A stretch of DNA of 64,000 nucleotides from a bacterium D16-50 (lineage in GTDB: Bacteria > Bacillota > Clostridia > Lachnospirales > Lachnospiraceae). The position numbers and the translations under genes were made by a program. The notes below the pieces were generated by a model. That model made no database searches, was not told the DNA's origin, and saw only the letters and a list, made by a program, of their open reading frames with translations. The DNA lies in assembly GCA_003612485.1 (NCBI GenBank), contig RAZA01000018.1, positions 1 through 64,000 of the forward strand. The letters run 5' to 3'. Every line of letters begins with the position of its first letter. Positions within the stretch are counted from its first letter, which is position 1. Shown here piece after piece: positions 23,680 through 32,295 of this stretch.

Positions 23680-23812
23680 TTTTTCATCAGAAATCGGGTA
23701 CTATAATAAGATGCTCTTTTCCACATTTTGATTTATATCTATTTTGGGTGGAATAATCAAGCAGAAACACAAAGTTTTTAACCGTATGATGCATTCATGT
23801 ACTTTATTTTTT

Positions 23813-23864
23813 GTAGTTGCTTTTCTCCTGACTCAGAGTTAACATACACCAACTACGAGAAAAG
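23813..23864 (+). promoter_or_regulatory. Mutually exclusive hairpins around a ribosome-binding site
   Basis: The order of segments is GTAGTTG (23813-23819), CTTTTCTC (23820-23827), CAACTAC (23850-23856), GAGAAAAG (23857-23864). The first pairs with the third and the second with the fourth. The fourth overlaps the AAAAGGAGG site used by the gene at 23877. With no linker between adjacent arms, both helices can hardly form at once, so they look like alternative states, one of which buries the ribosome-binding site. Confidence 0.45.
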
Positions 23865-23876
23865 GAGGCGTTCTAT

Positions 23877-24185
23877 ATGAACAAAAATTCTTTGTTGTAC
23901 CAGCTGATGGCAATGCGGATGAATGGCATCATGAACAGTGTTGCCGAACAGGACGAGGACTATCAAGCATCACTCAGCGCAGCCGATCCGTATATCGACC
24001 AGCTGAAAGCCCTGCATCTCCCCAAAGAGACCAGGCAGTTGATCGACGACTGTGTGAGCGCGCATGTCGCCATCGGGAGCTGCTTTGGGAGGCTCGCATA
24101 CATGCAGGGATTTTCCGACTGCCGGGAGCTGCTCCTTGCACCTGCCCAATCCGGAAAGGAGGTTCCCGGCCATGGACTCCTATAG
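23877..24185 (+). CDS. Unknown 102-residue helical ICE protein
   Basis: The ATG at 23877 follows AAAAGGAGGCG. The product is a small helical protein (NKNSLLYQLMAMRMNGIMNSVAEQDEDYQASLSAADPYIDQLKAL, VAIGSCFGRLAYMQGFSDCRELL). The final motif, with Gly and Phe before a helix ending, recalls small DUF-type proteins of Clostridia elements, possibly DUF6809, but I am not sure. Its end overlaps the start of the next gene by 14 nt. It is one of only a few plus-strand genes in the ICE and forms a two-gene operon opposed to the cargo genes. Confidence 0.6.
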   Translation: MNKNSLLYQLMAMRMNGIMNSVAEQDEDYQASLSAADPYIDQLKALHLPKETRQLIDDCVSAHVAIGSCFGRLAYMQGFSDCRELLLAPAQSGKEVPGHGLL

Positions 24186-24749
24186 CCTTTCCTACACCCT
24201 TGATCCTGAACAGGGCAGGATTCTCTCCGGCCTTGTCAGGCGATGCAGGGACATCAACGGCTGGGGCCCCAGGAGCTTCTCCAGTATGCCGCCACCGCCA
24301 ATTCCCAGGCGGAGGTTGACCTGAAACTGGACTTTCTGCAGGATGCGGTCACCCATCTGGAAATCGTGAACAGCACACAGGCCGAAAAAGACGCCGTGCG
24401 CATCACGGAGGATGAGCGGATTGTCTGCCGCAGGGTTGCCGATGCCTTTGCGGAAATGTACAGCCTTGACCTCATGGTGCTGGATGCCGGGCAGTACGGC
24501 TTTGTGAAACTGCAGTATTACAAACACCCTTTTGGCTTTGACGATACCTGTATCTTTACTTCCGGCAGGGACCTGTTTGACGACCTCTGGGGCGAATGGT
24601 ATTCCTTTCAGCTCCTTGCGCTCACAAAAGGCACCCCTCTGGCTGAACTGGACTATCAAGACATGTTCCAATGCCTGCCGGAAGAACAGCAGAAAGAAAT
24701 CCTGGGTAAACGGGAGTATTTCCTTGGCCTGGCCGGGATCAGCCTTTGA
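24172..24749 (+). CDS. Unknown ICE protein whose frame shifts by -1 at G-GGC-CCC
   Basis: Translation from ATG 24172 (site GGAAAGGAGG) gives DSYSLSYTLDPEQGRILSGLVRRCRDINGW and then leaves the coding frame. The continuation PQELLQYAATANSQAEVDLKLDF is found in the -1 frame and runs to 24749. The junction 24264-24270 reads G_GGC_CCC in the zero frame, which fits the X_XXY_YYZ slippery pattern; a -1 slip yields NGWGPQELLQ exactly. A lost G in the G4 tract would give the same picture, so this is either programmed frameshifting, a true mutation or an assembly error. The product would be about 192 residues, ending KREYFLGLAGISL. The family is not recognised. Confidence 0.65.
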
Positions 24750-24847
24750 TGAGGCCGTCTGTCCGGTAACAGCATATTTCTTTCTCTGCCGGTAAATATT
24801 TTTTAGAGTGATACCTTCGCTGCTTACGTCACCATGTCATATCCCTT

Positions 24848-24890
24848 ACGCCGCCAGGAGGGCGCACTCCCCCCTTGGCGGCGTTTCTTT
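24848..24890 (+). terminator. Strong terminator at the convergent junction
   Basis: ACGCCGCCA (24848-24856) pairs with TGGCGGCGT (24876-24884) and is followed by TTCTTTTTC. It ends the plus-strand pair and faces the convergent minus-strand transfer operon. Nothing else is seen in 24750-24925. Confidence 0.8.
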
Positions 24891-24925
24891 TTCAAAAAAT
24901 TCCCAGCACATTACCAGGATGCTTT

Positions 24926-25189
24926 TCAGATCCTGCCTTTCAGCGTAAAGAGCAGGCTGCTCCGCCCGCCGTTCTCCCGCCAGCGCTGCTCTTTTGTGAC
25001 AAGCCCTGCCCGCATCAGGTCGTCTATCGCCCTCTCCACGGTTCTGCGGGAAAGCTGCAGCTCCCTGGCTATGGTCCCGATGGCCGGGTAGCACTGCCCC
25101 TCCTGGTTGCTGCGGTCCTTCAGGTACATATATACGGCCTTGGCGCGGTGCGGCAGTTCTTCTGCATAGATTTCCATAAAATACCCCAT
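24926..25189 (-). CDS. Helix-turn-helix protein at the end of the coupling-protein operon
   Basis: This 87-residue protein is a winged-helix domain of the HTH_36 type: EELPHRAKAVYMYLKDRSNQEGQCYPAIGTIARELQLSRRTVERAIDDLMRAGLVTKEQRWRENGGRSSLLFTL. This type resembles the DNA-binding domains of plasmid replication initiators and DnaD-like proteins. It lies 9 nt after the VirD4 gene on the same strand and ends the transfer operon. It may regulate transfer genes or assist plasmid-like replication of the circular ICE. No additional domain is present. The start is ATG 25189; an alternative ATG lies four codons downstream. Confidence 0.75.
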   Translation of the reverse strand: MGYFMEIYAEELPHRAKAVYMYLKDRSNQEGQCYPAIGTIARELQLSRRTVERAIDDLMRAGLVTKEQRWRENGGRSSLLFTLKGRI

Positions 25190-25198
25190 AGGCGCCCC

Positions 25199-27058
25199 CT
25201 AATCTGTCCGCAGGGGCATGCGTCTGGGCAGGCGTGAGTGTTCCTTCTCCTGGGATGCCGGCGGATGGCCCTGGCCGCCCGGATGGGCTGCACCTGATGG
25301 CTGGGGCATCGGGGCTTGGGACTGCCCTCCTGCCCTTGCAGCAGGAAGCGGCGGGAAATCCCCGTCACCGCCATCGTCCATGTCATCCTCCCGCCGGCGT
25401 AGGATCTCCTGCTCCAGTTCAAAGCGGTCCGCATACAAGACCTCCCTTGCCGCCCGCTCCGGCACCTCATAAGCCTCCCCGAATACGATTCCCCATTTCA
25501 GGAAAAGTGGGAGCCTTGTCTGCATGGGGCAGCACCCGGTCTTTGCAAGGATGAAGTGCCCCTTGGGGAGCGTCTTTAGTTCATCCGGGGACATTAACGG
25601 CCGGCCCATCATCTGCAGGCTCTGACTGGGGTCGTTCTTCCCCCTAGAGATGGAGCCGGACAGCACCGTCCTGTTCCCCAGGGCTTTGGAGAGGATGTCC
25701 GCGCTCTCCGAGTTGGGCGCAAAGCCGCCGAAGAGGATGTCCTGGCAGTTGTCGATGATGATGCTGGAGCCCTCCTTCCCGTAGTTCTTCTGTAGCTGGG
25801 CAAAGCTCTGGATGATGGGCACCATGCTGATGCGCCTGGAACGGCCTGCGGAGAACATCATCTCCATGGACTCGATCTTCGGTATGGTGCCAATCTCGTC
25901 CGCAAACACCATGACCCGGTTGGGCAGCTTTCCCCCATGCTCGTCCGCGATGGAGAGCATCTCCCGGTAGAGCTGCTGGAGGAACAGGGACACCATGAAA
26001 TACTTGGTGTTGTCTTCCTCCGGCAGCACGATGAAGATAGCCGCCTTGCTGGTACAGAAAGTTTCCGTGTCCAGGGTGCTGTCAAAGCACAGGATCTGCT
26101 CCATTTCGCTGTCCAGGAACGCATTCAGGCGGCTCATGGCGGTGGAGAGCACCGAGGCCATTGCCTGTTCCGCACTGTTCAATGCCGCCCCCGCAAACCA
26201 CCTTGCCTTGTGTTCGGCGGGCAGCTTATCCATCAGCAGCTGGAACAGGTTCCGGTTCTTTACCGGGGAGGGCGCCATCAGGTCCTGGAGCAGCTTGAAC
26301 ACGGAGACGATGTGGCGCTTCTGCGGCGGGCAGTATTCCGCGATCAGCAGGATCACGGATGCCAGCAGCCCCTCCGCCGCATCATAAAAGAATGCGTTCT
26401 GCCCATAGCTGCTGGCCTGTGCGCCGTCCGAGCAGATGATGGTCTTGGCCGTGATCTTGGCATATTTCTCCGCCCTGGCTTTGGCTGCCAGGTTCCCTGC
26501 GTCCGCAAGGTATTCGTCCATGTATTTGTTCACCATGGTCAGGATGTTGCCGCCGTCCGAGCGGGTGGGGTTGCGCAGGTCAAGGATGGATACCCGGTAG
26601 CCGTAATGTTCCTTTGCGATCCCCGCGTAGTTGCGGAACAGGTCGCCCTTGGTGTCCGTGGTCACAAAGCTCATCCCGGACGCGCAGGCGTATTCGATGT
26701 TGGGGTATAGAAAGTTGGCGGTCTTGCCCACGCCTGCGGCGCCGATCATCAGGCAGTGGATGTCCCCCTGGTCCACCAGTGCCGTGATGCATGCCCCGTG
26801 CTTTTTATACCCCACCACCAGCCCCTGTGCCGCTGGCAGGTTCTCGCCCCTGCGCCATTTCTCCGGCTCATAGGGGACATGGGCATAGGTCTCCCGGATC
26901 TCCTTTTCCGTGGCAAACCGGGCCGTGCCGTGCTGGCCGTCCCCCACGGTCCGGGACTTGATGCCGTTTAAGGTGTAGTAGTGGGACAGCAGGGAGATGC
27001 CGCCGATGACGGCGAACATCCCTGCGCCCATCAGTATCAGCATTACGACTGGCTGCAT
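25199..27058 (-). CDS. VirD4/TraG-type coupling protein
   Basis: The coupling protein is the ATPase that delivers the relaxase-DNA complex to the type IV secretion channel. This 619-residue protein begins with one or two membrane helices (VVMLILMGAGMFAVIGGISLLSHYY). Walker A is GAAGVGKTA near residue 110, a TraG signature lies in SFVTTDTKGDLFRNYAG, and a Walker B-like VMVFADEIGTIPKI and the QSFAQLQKNYG motif lie in the C-terminal half. A proline-rich, disordered tail ends it. The start at 27058 overlaps the primase-like gene by 16 nt. Localization is the inner face of the membrane at the transfer pore. Confidence 0.93.
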   Translation of the reverse strand: MQPVVMLILMGAGMFAVIGGISLLSHYYTLNGIKSRTVGDGQHGTARFATEKEIRETYAHVPYEPEKWRRGENLPAAQGLVVGYKKHGACITALVDQGDIHCLMIGAAGVGKTANFLYPNIEYACASGMSFVTTDTKGDLFRNYAGIAKEHYGYRVSILDLRNPTRSDGGNILTMVNKYMDEYLADAGNLAAKARAEKYAKITAKTIICSDGAQASSYGQNAFFYDAAEGLLASVILLIAEYCPPQKRHIVSVFKLLQDLMAPSPVKNRNLFQLLMDKLPAEHKARWFAGAALNSAEQAMASVLSTAMSRLNAFLDSEMEQILCFDSTLDTETFCTSKAAIFIVLPEEDNTKYFMVSLFLQQLYREMLSIADEHGGKLPNRVMVFADEIGTIPKIESMEMMFSAGRSRRISMVPIIQSFAQLQKNYGKEGSSIIIDNCQDILFGGFAPNSESADILSKALGNRTVLSGSISRGKNDPSQSLQMMGRPLMSPDELKTLPKGHFILAKTGCCPMQTRLPLFLKWGIVFGEAYEVPERAAREVLYADRFELEQEILRRREDDMDDGGDGDFPPLPAARAGGQSQAPMPQPSGAAHPGGQGHPPASQEKEHSRLPRRMPLRTD

Positions 27059-28479
27059 ATCTGTGCCATCCCTCCCTCCTGTTTCTGTGCCTGCTGTTTT
27101 TCAGCCACAAAAATATGGGCCCTGATGCACTCCATCGTAAGGCCCACACATTTTTTGACCAGCGTTTCTTTTTCTTCCTCCGTCCCCGGCCCTGTCCCCG
27201 AAAAGCAGGCCATCACGTTTTCAAAGGCGGCCTGCATATCCACAAGCCGGGATTTCAGGTTGCCTTTATCCTTGTGGGGCCTGTACCTGCCGCACAGGTT
27301 GTCGATGATCTGCCCCGGCGCTGCGTCCCGCCCCAGCTCCTTTCCGTACCTCTCCATGATCCTGACCGCGATCCCCGCCAGAATCAGGCCGTCCCCGTCA
27401 AAGGCGTCCTCCAGCTGTTCCAGGCCGGTCCCTTTCTGCAGCGTCTGGTAGATCCCGTAGTGGTACCGTTTCAGGGATTCTGCGGTGGCATGCCGGATGT
27501 CCATGCCCTCCGCCACTTCCTTGATCGTCCCGCACCATGCCCTGCACTCCGCTATCCCCGGATGCTCCTTTGCCGGGATCGGCTCCATCCCGTTCTGCGC
27601 TTTCAGATCCTCGTTCCAGTCCTTGTTGGCCGGCTGCAGCATCCTCACACGGATATCCTGCCGCCGCTCCTTTATGGCGTCCGCCAGCCGGTAGCTGTTC
27701 TCTATGCCCGCGGGGTCATGGTCCAGGCAGAGGACCACTGTGTCGGCCTGGGGGCTGTCCTCCAGCACCTGTAGCATGGCGTGTGCCGATATGCCGCTTA
27801 ACGCCACATAGCTGTTCTCCTGCCAGCCTTTTTTGTGCAGCGTGATAAAGGACAGCATGTCGATGGGTGCCTCAAACACATAGACGGCATTCCCTTTCCC
27901 AAGGTGCCGGAAGCTGTACCTGGGGTCGCTGCCGTCTACGTTGCCCTTGAACGCATCCCCCTTTGTATAGCTACCCCGCTTATGGGCATGGCGGGCAGTG
28001 CCGTCCGCGTCATACCCCACAAACACCACGTTGTGGTACTTTGCGTCCTCATAGATCATCTTTTTTCTGGCGAAAGCGGAGACCACCTCCCGGTCCAGGC
28101 AGCGGGTCTTTGTCAGGTAGGCATAGGCCCGCCGCATGTCCTGGTTCGCCTCCGGCAGCGCAAAGGGCTTTGGCTCTTTTTCCCTCTCCGGCTCACTGGC
28201 GCGGTATGCCTGCCCCTGCTCCCCGCCAAGGAGCAGGGTGACGGCCTCCGGGAACGTGCTGTTGTAGTGCATCTGCACGAAGTCGATGGCGCAGCCGCCA
28301 GTTTCCGCCGCATGGTCGTACCAGCGGTTGCCCCGCACCGTGATGCTGTGGTCGCTGGCCAGCCGTTTCTCCCTGCCGGAGCGCAGCAGCTTCTCCCCCC
28401 GCCGGGAGAGGAAGTCCTCTAAATCCACCTCGTTTGCCCGCTGTTTCTGCTCGTCCGTAAAATAAACATATCCTGCCAT
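27043..28479 (-). CDS. TOPRIM-domain primase-like protein of the transfer operon
   Basis: The start used is ATG 28479 (MAGYVYFTDEQKQRAN) after a strong GGAGGTG site; an ATG at 28506 overlapping the relaxase stop is an alternative. The 478-residue protein has an N-terminal CHC2-like/DUF3991 region (DLEDFLSRRGEKLLRSGREKRL, GGCAIDFVQMHYNSTFPEAVTLLLG). A TOPRIM domain at about residues 195-290 has the catalytic Glu in VYVFEAPIDMLSF and the DxD in LCLDHDPAG. Such proteins are thought to prime or process the transferred strand in the recipient; no zinc motif is evident. It sits between the relaxase and VirD4. Confidence 0.85.
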   Translation of the reverse strand: MAGYVYFTDEQKQRANEVDLEDFLSRRGEKLLRSGREKRLASDHSITVRGNRWYDHAAETGGCAIDFVQMHYNSTFPEAVTLLLGGEQGQAYRASEPEREKEPKPFALPEANQDMRRAYAYLTKTRCLDREVVSAFARKKMIYEDAKYHNVVFVGYDADGTARHAHKRGSYTKGDAFKGNVDGSDPRYSFRHLGKGNAVYVFEAPIDMLSFITLHKKGWQENSYVALSGISAHAMLQVLEDSPQADTVVLCLDHDPAGIENSYRLADAIKERRQDIRVRMLQPANKDWNEDLKAQNGMEPIPAKEHPGIAECRAWCGTIKEVAEGMDIRHATAESLKRYHYGIYQTLQKGTGLEQLEDAFDGDGLILAGIAVRIMERYGKELGRDAAPGQIIDNLCGRYRPHKDKGNLKSRLVDMQAAFENVMACFSGTGPGTEEEKETLVKKCVGLTMECIRAHIFVAEKQQAQKQEGGMAQICSQS

Positions 28480-28502
28480 CCTTGCACCTCCATTCTGCTT
28501 GG

Positions 28503-31406
28503 TCATCCCTGTTGCTGCATAGGCTCCCTGTCGTCCCTCTTGTGGCCCTGGGCCTGTTTCTTCTCCGAGAGCCTGCGGCGGCGTTTCCGGTCGATGTGGA
28601 ACGGGCTGCCCCCTGCGGCCCTCTGCACATCCTCCCGGAACAGCTTTTCCAGCCGGTGCATCAGGCGGGTTGCCGCCAGGAACAGGTCGGGGTTCCGGAA
28701 AGAGTCCATATGCTCCAGCAGGAATGCCGCATAAATATTGCCCTGCTCCGCAGCGGCCTGCAGGTACACGGCGGCTTTTTCCCTGTCACGGGGAATGTCT
28801 TTCCCGCAGAGGTACAGTTTTCCCAGAGCATATTCGGCATACTGATTTCCCTGCCCTGCGGACTGCTCCAGCCAGTGAATTGCTTTTTCCACATCCTTTG
28901 GGATATCCTCCCCGGACAGGTACAGCTTTCCCATGGCGTACTGCGCATATTGGTTCCCCCGCCCTGCGGACTGCTCCAGCCAGTAGATTGCTTTTTCCAC
29001 ATTCTTTGGGATATCCTCCCCGGACAGGTACAACTTTCCCAAGGCGTACTGCGCATATTGGTTTCCTTTTTCTGCGGAAAACGTCAGCCAGTGGACGGCC
29101 TCTCTCGCATCCCTGGGGATATCCTCCCCGGTCAGGTACAGCCGCCCCAGACGATATGCCGCATAATCATTTCCCTGTCCTGCCGATAAGGTGAACAGCT
29201 CCACCGCCCTTGCAGCGTCCTTTTCCACCACCTCCCCGGACAGGCAGAGCTTTCCGAGGGTATATTGGGCGGCGGCGTTTCCTGCATCCGCCGCCTTTGT
29301 GATCCAGCGGACAGCCTGCACCGTATTGCCGCTCCCGCTTTCCAGCCACAGCTTTCCCAGGGCATACTGCGCATGGACGTTCCCCAGCTTTGCCGCCCGC
29401 TCCCAATAAGCCGCAGCGGCAGCATCATCCCTTTCGGTTCCCGTCCCTGCGTGCAGCATCTGCCCCAGGCGGTACTGCAGCTTGTCATCGCCGCTCTTTT
29501 CCTCCAGATGCAGAAAGCCGGTAAATGCATTCTGAAAACAGATTCCCGCCTGGCTGCTATCCTTGGGTGTGCCGATCCCGTCACGGTACATCTTTGCCAG
29601 TTCAAAATCTGCGTATGGGTTGCCCTGCTCTGCGGAGCAGCCGTAAAGCCGGAATGCCTCCGTGTCATCCTGCGCCACACCCTGCCCCCGGTGGTATAAG
29701 CCCGCAAGGGAATACTGCGCATACTTATGCCCTGCCGCTGCCGCCTGGGACAGCCAGCCTGCCGCCGTACCATAGTCCTGTCCGGTGCCAAGTCCGGCAG
29801 CATACATCTTCCCGATGCGGTATTGCAGGTAGGGGCGTTTCCGTTCCTTTGCTTTCTTTTCTGCCCTATGGAAAGCCTGCAGCGCTTTGGCATACCATTC
29901 CTGCGCCACATCCTGGTCTGCGTCTCGTCCAATCCCGTCCGCACACATCCTGCCCAGATCATACATCGCCAGAGCGTTCCCTGCCTCCGACTCCTGCCAG
30001 AACAGGGAGTAAGCCTGTGCAAAGTCCTGCGTGACACCCTTTGATCCGTAGAGATTACTTCGGGCCAGTTTATAGTTTTTACTCCATTCAGCGTAAAAAG
30101 CCGGCATCCCTTTGCCCGATTGCCGGAGGTCATCCTCTGCCGGTCCATCCCCCTCCCATGCATCCATCTCTGACGGAAAAGCATCCGGCATTTCCTCCCC
30201 GCCCAGAATAACCTCCCCATTCGGAAACGGATTTTCCCTTTCTTCTGACTCCGTATAGTCCGGTGCTGCCTCATCCTCAAAAATATAGTTTCCGCTGCCC
30301 AGCTTCAGCGCCTCTGCAATCACCATGTTCTTCAGGCTCTTAAATTGGGGCTGGCTGGAAAGCGGCGGCAGGGCAGGCGTGTTATTCCGGTATGTCAGCA
30401 GAATCTCATCCTGCCATTTCCCCCATGCCCGGTACAGCGCATCCACCTTTTCCTCCTTCGCCAGTTCATCCACGATCCTGTCTATCAGGTTCTTCACATC
30501 CCGCTTAAGATACCCATATACCTTTTTCCCGCCTGTGTTCTGCAGCCGTTCTGACAGGCGTACCATCATCTTCTCAATCTCTGCGCTTGCCACCGTGCTG
30601 CGGCGCAGTGCGTCCACCATCTCCCGCACCACATCCGCAGCGCCCTTTTTTAAGTCTGTGCGGGATTGGTTCTGCTTATCATAAATATGCGCAAAGTCCT
30701 GCCGGAAGATGTCGTGGGCCAGCTCCGAGCGCATGGCCTCAATGGATTCTTTCGTCAGATACCCGTCACTGCCCTTTGTGGAGTAGACCATCAGGTGTAC
30801 ATGGGGATGGTGCCCCTCATTGTGGAATGCGGCATACCAACGCAGGTTGGCGCTGTCGATTTTCATGTGCTTGCAGAGCATGGCACGCTTGGAGCGCAGC
30901 AGCGCCATCCATTGTGCGGCGCTGTCATAGCCAAGCCTTGCGGCATCCTCCCGCCGCAGGGAGATGACGTGGGTCCAGACCGGGCCTTCATGTCCGGCTG
31001 CTTCCTCCTGCACCTGTTTCAGCACCACCGCTTTCCCTGCGTCCGTAAACAGCCCATGCTCCCCCAGTCGTTCCACTCTGGGACGGTTTGCGATATAGTC
31101 CACATAGTTTTTCCGCTCCCCGATTAAGTCGAGGTTCTGCTCCATGGCGCAGGAGATGAATTCCGATGCGTTCCCCATGGTGGGACGCAGCAAAAAGTCC
31201 GCGTATTCCAGCATCTCCTTTGCGGCTGGAATGTCATAGGCAATCTGGCTGATCAGTTCTTTCTGCTGCGCCGTGGCCGGGAGGTTCTGCCTGCTCCCCT
31301 CCACCTTCTCCACGCCCTCGCGGGTACTGATGTAACGGACGTAGTTCTCCATCTGTTCCGGAGGCGCATCCCGCAGATAGCGGGAGGTAAAAATGATTTT
31401 TGGCAT
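28503..31406 (-). CDS. MobP-type relaxase fused to a long Sel1-repeat domain
   Basis: The relaxase nicks oriT and pilots the DNA strand. The start is ATG 31406 (PKIIFTSRYLRDAPPEQMENYVRYISTREG) after GGAGGGA; the N-terminus is typical of MobP3 relaxases. The metal-binding HUH region is HNEGHHPHVHLMVYS at about residues 195-209, and Tyr residues of the first 30 positions are candidate nucleophiles. From about residue 460 to 920 there are roughly twelve Sel1-like repeats of about 36 residues (GNQYAQYALGKLYLSGEDIP), ending in a basic tail. Sel1 repeats are protein-interaction solenoids, so the fusion may dock the relaxase to the coupling protein or the channel. It is followed immediately by the primase-like gene. 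Confidence 0.9.
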   Translation of the reverse strand: MPKIIFTSRYLRDAPPEQMENYVRYISTREGVEKVEGSRQNLPATAQQKELISQIAYDIPAAKEMLEYADFLLRPTMGNASEFISCAMEQNLDLIGERKNYVDYIANRPRVERLGEHGLFTDAGKAVVLKQVQEEAAGHEGPVWTHVISLRREDAARLGYDSAAQWMALLRSKRAMLCKHMKIDSANLRWYAAFHNEGHHPHVHLMVYSTKGSDGYLTKESIEAMRSELAHDIFRQDFAHIYDKQNQSRTDLKKGAADVVREMVDALRRSTVASAEIEKMMVRLSERLQNTGGKKVYGYLKRDVKNLIDRIVDELAKEEKVDALYRAWGKWQDEILLTYRNNTPALPPLSSQPQFKSLKNMVIAEALKLGSGNYIFEDEAAPDYTESEERENPFPNGEVILGGEEMPDAFPSEMDAWEGDGPAEDDLRQSGKGMPAFYAEWSKNYKLARSNLYGSKGVTQDFAQAYSLFWQESEAGNALAMYDLGRMCADGIGRDADQDVAQEWYAKALQAFHRAEKKAKERKRPYLQYRIGKMYAAGLGTGQDYGTAAGWLSQAAAAGHKYAQYSLAGLYHRGQGVAQDDTEAFRLYGCSAEQGNPYADFELAKMYRDGIGTPKDSSQAGICFQNAFTGFLHLEEKSGDDKLQYRLGQMLHAGTGTERDDAAAAAYWERAAKLGNVHAQYALGKLWLESGSGNTVQAVRWITKAADAGNAAAQYTLGKLCLSGEVVEKDAARAVELFTLSAGQGNDYAAYRLGRLYLTGEDIPRDAREAVHWLTFSAEKGNQYAQYALGKLYLSGEDIPKNVEKAIYWLEQSAGRGNQYAQYAMGKLYLSGEDIPKDVEKAIHWLEQSAGQGNQYAEYALGKLYLCGKDIPRDREKAAVYLQAAAEQGNIYAAFLLEHMDSFRNPDLFLAATRLMHRLEKLFREDVQRAAGGSPFHIDRKRRRRLSEKKQAQGHKRDDREPMQQQG
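28801..29124 (-). repeat. Near-identical 108-bp tandem repeats in the relaxase Sel1 region
   Basis: Three consecutive 108-bp units encoding SGEDIP-K/R-(D/N)VEKAI-x-WLEQSAG-x-GNQYA are far more alike at DNA level than the other Sel1 repeats, with long shared stretches such as GATATCCTCCCCGGACAGGT. This indicates recent unequal duplication. Copy number is likely to vary between strains and could be miscounted in short-read assemblies. Confidence 0.7.
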
Positions 31407-31452
31407 GGAGCTTCCCTCCTTTGCGTTCAAATCCGACTGTTATTTTTCACCA

Positions 31453-31866
31453 TCAGTTTTCCCGTCTCTGGTATCTGTACGCATCTTCAAACTCCACTGC
31501 GCCGTTGATTCGCTTCACTTCCTCCACGCACTTTGCATGGAGCTTCTGCAGCGCCTCCTCGTCCACGTCATGGGTGTAGGCGATGACCTGGGACAGCTTT
31601 GACAGCTCCACCGCGATCTTAAAGTCCATCCGGGCCAGGCGGTTCTCGCTGTCCTGCACCGTCCCTGCCACGGCGGAGGATAAGGACTGGAGCAGGTAAT
31701 CCTCCGCCTTCCCTGCCATAAGGTATCCCAGGTAGAACCGCAGCGCGTCCCCGATCAGCTCCGTGCGGTTCCTGGCCGCCCCGTCCCCGATGCAGGAGTC
31801 TGCCAGTTCCAGAAGCTGCGTATCCACCCGGATGGAAAATTTGGTCTTATCCTCATTTGCGCCCAT
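31453..31866 (-). CDS. Ribbon-helix-helix relaxosome accessory protein (MobC-like)
   Basis: This 137-residue protein has a ribbon-helix-helix at the N-terminus (KTKFSIRVDTQLLELADSCIGDGAARNRTELIGDALRFYLGYL). A helical C-terminal domain follows (NRLARMDFKIAVELSKLSQVIAYTHDVDEEALQKLHAKCVEEVKRINGA). It lies directly upstream of the relaxase, as is typical of auxiliary proteins that bind oriT and help load the relaxase. The start is ATG 31866 after GGGAGG. The 420-bp gene-free stretch upstream is the natural binding region. It might also repress the operon. Confidence 0.82.
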   Translation of the reverse strand: MGANEDKTKFSIRVDTQLLELADSCIGDGAARNRTELIGDALRFYLGYLMAGKAEDYLLQSLSSAVAGTVQDSENRLARMDFKIAVELSKLSQVIAYTHDVDEEALQKLHAKCVEEVKRINGAVEFEDAYRYQRREN

Positions 31867-32295
31867 AGCGTCCTCCCTTTTTTGCCCTGCTTACCCCCAG
31901 CCACCCATGAAAATCCTCTTTTTCTGCTGATTCTCCCGCTGTTTTCCTGCCGAGCCACTTGGTTTTCAGGAAACCTGTATCTCTGGGTGGCATTTTCCTT
32001 TCCCGCACGGCTTTGCCGGGCGGTGTGAACCGGGCAGGGGGGCCTGCAAAAGCCACCCGCCCTTTAACCTGCACACATTTCGACCCTGCCAGTCACCCCC
32101 GGTTTCCCTGCCATTTGGAGCTGCCCTGCGCCGCCTGTCGGCAGGGTTTGGGGCTGTTTTCGCCAAATCGCCCCAAACAGGGCAGAAAGGGTGTCAGGCG
32201 GTCTGTTTATCCACTTTTTCCAAACAAGGGCACAAATCGCCACACGGACGGCCACAGGGGGTAACAGGGGCAGACTGTTCCATGGCGGCAGGAGG
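31867..32295. other. Candidate origin of transfer (oriT)
   Basis: This 429-bp stretch has no gene and lies immediately upstream of the accessory protein and relaxase, the usual oriT position. It contains inverted repeats, the clearest being TTTGGGGC (32147-32154) with GCCCCAAA (32170-32177), and CCTGC-N-CCG/CGG-CAGG around 32124-32145. Runs such as GGGCAGGGGGGCCTGC add further potential structure. No nic site could be assigned because the consensus for this relaxase subgroup is not known to me. Confidence 0.5.

Noticed and set aside
23813..23864. H-type pseudoknot upstream of the gene at 23877
   Set aside because: The arm order fits a pseudoknot, but there are no linker bases to cross 7- and 8-bp helices, so simultaneous pairing is sterically unlikely. 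Alternative hairpins were reported instead.
28801..29124. CRISPR array
   Set aside because: The repeats are contiguous 108-bp coding units of Sel1 motifs in the relaxase, without unique spacers.
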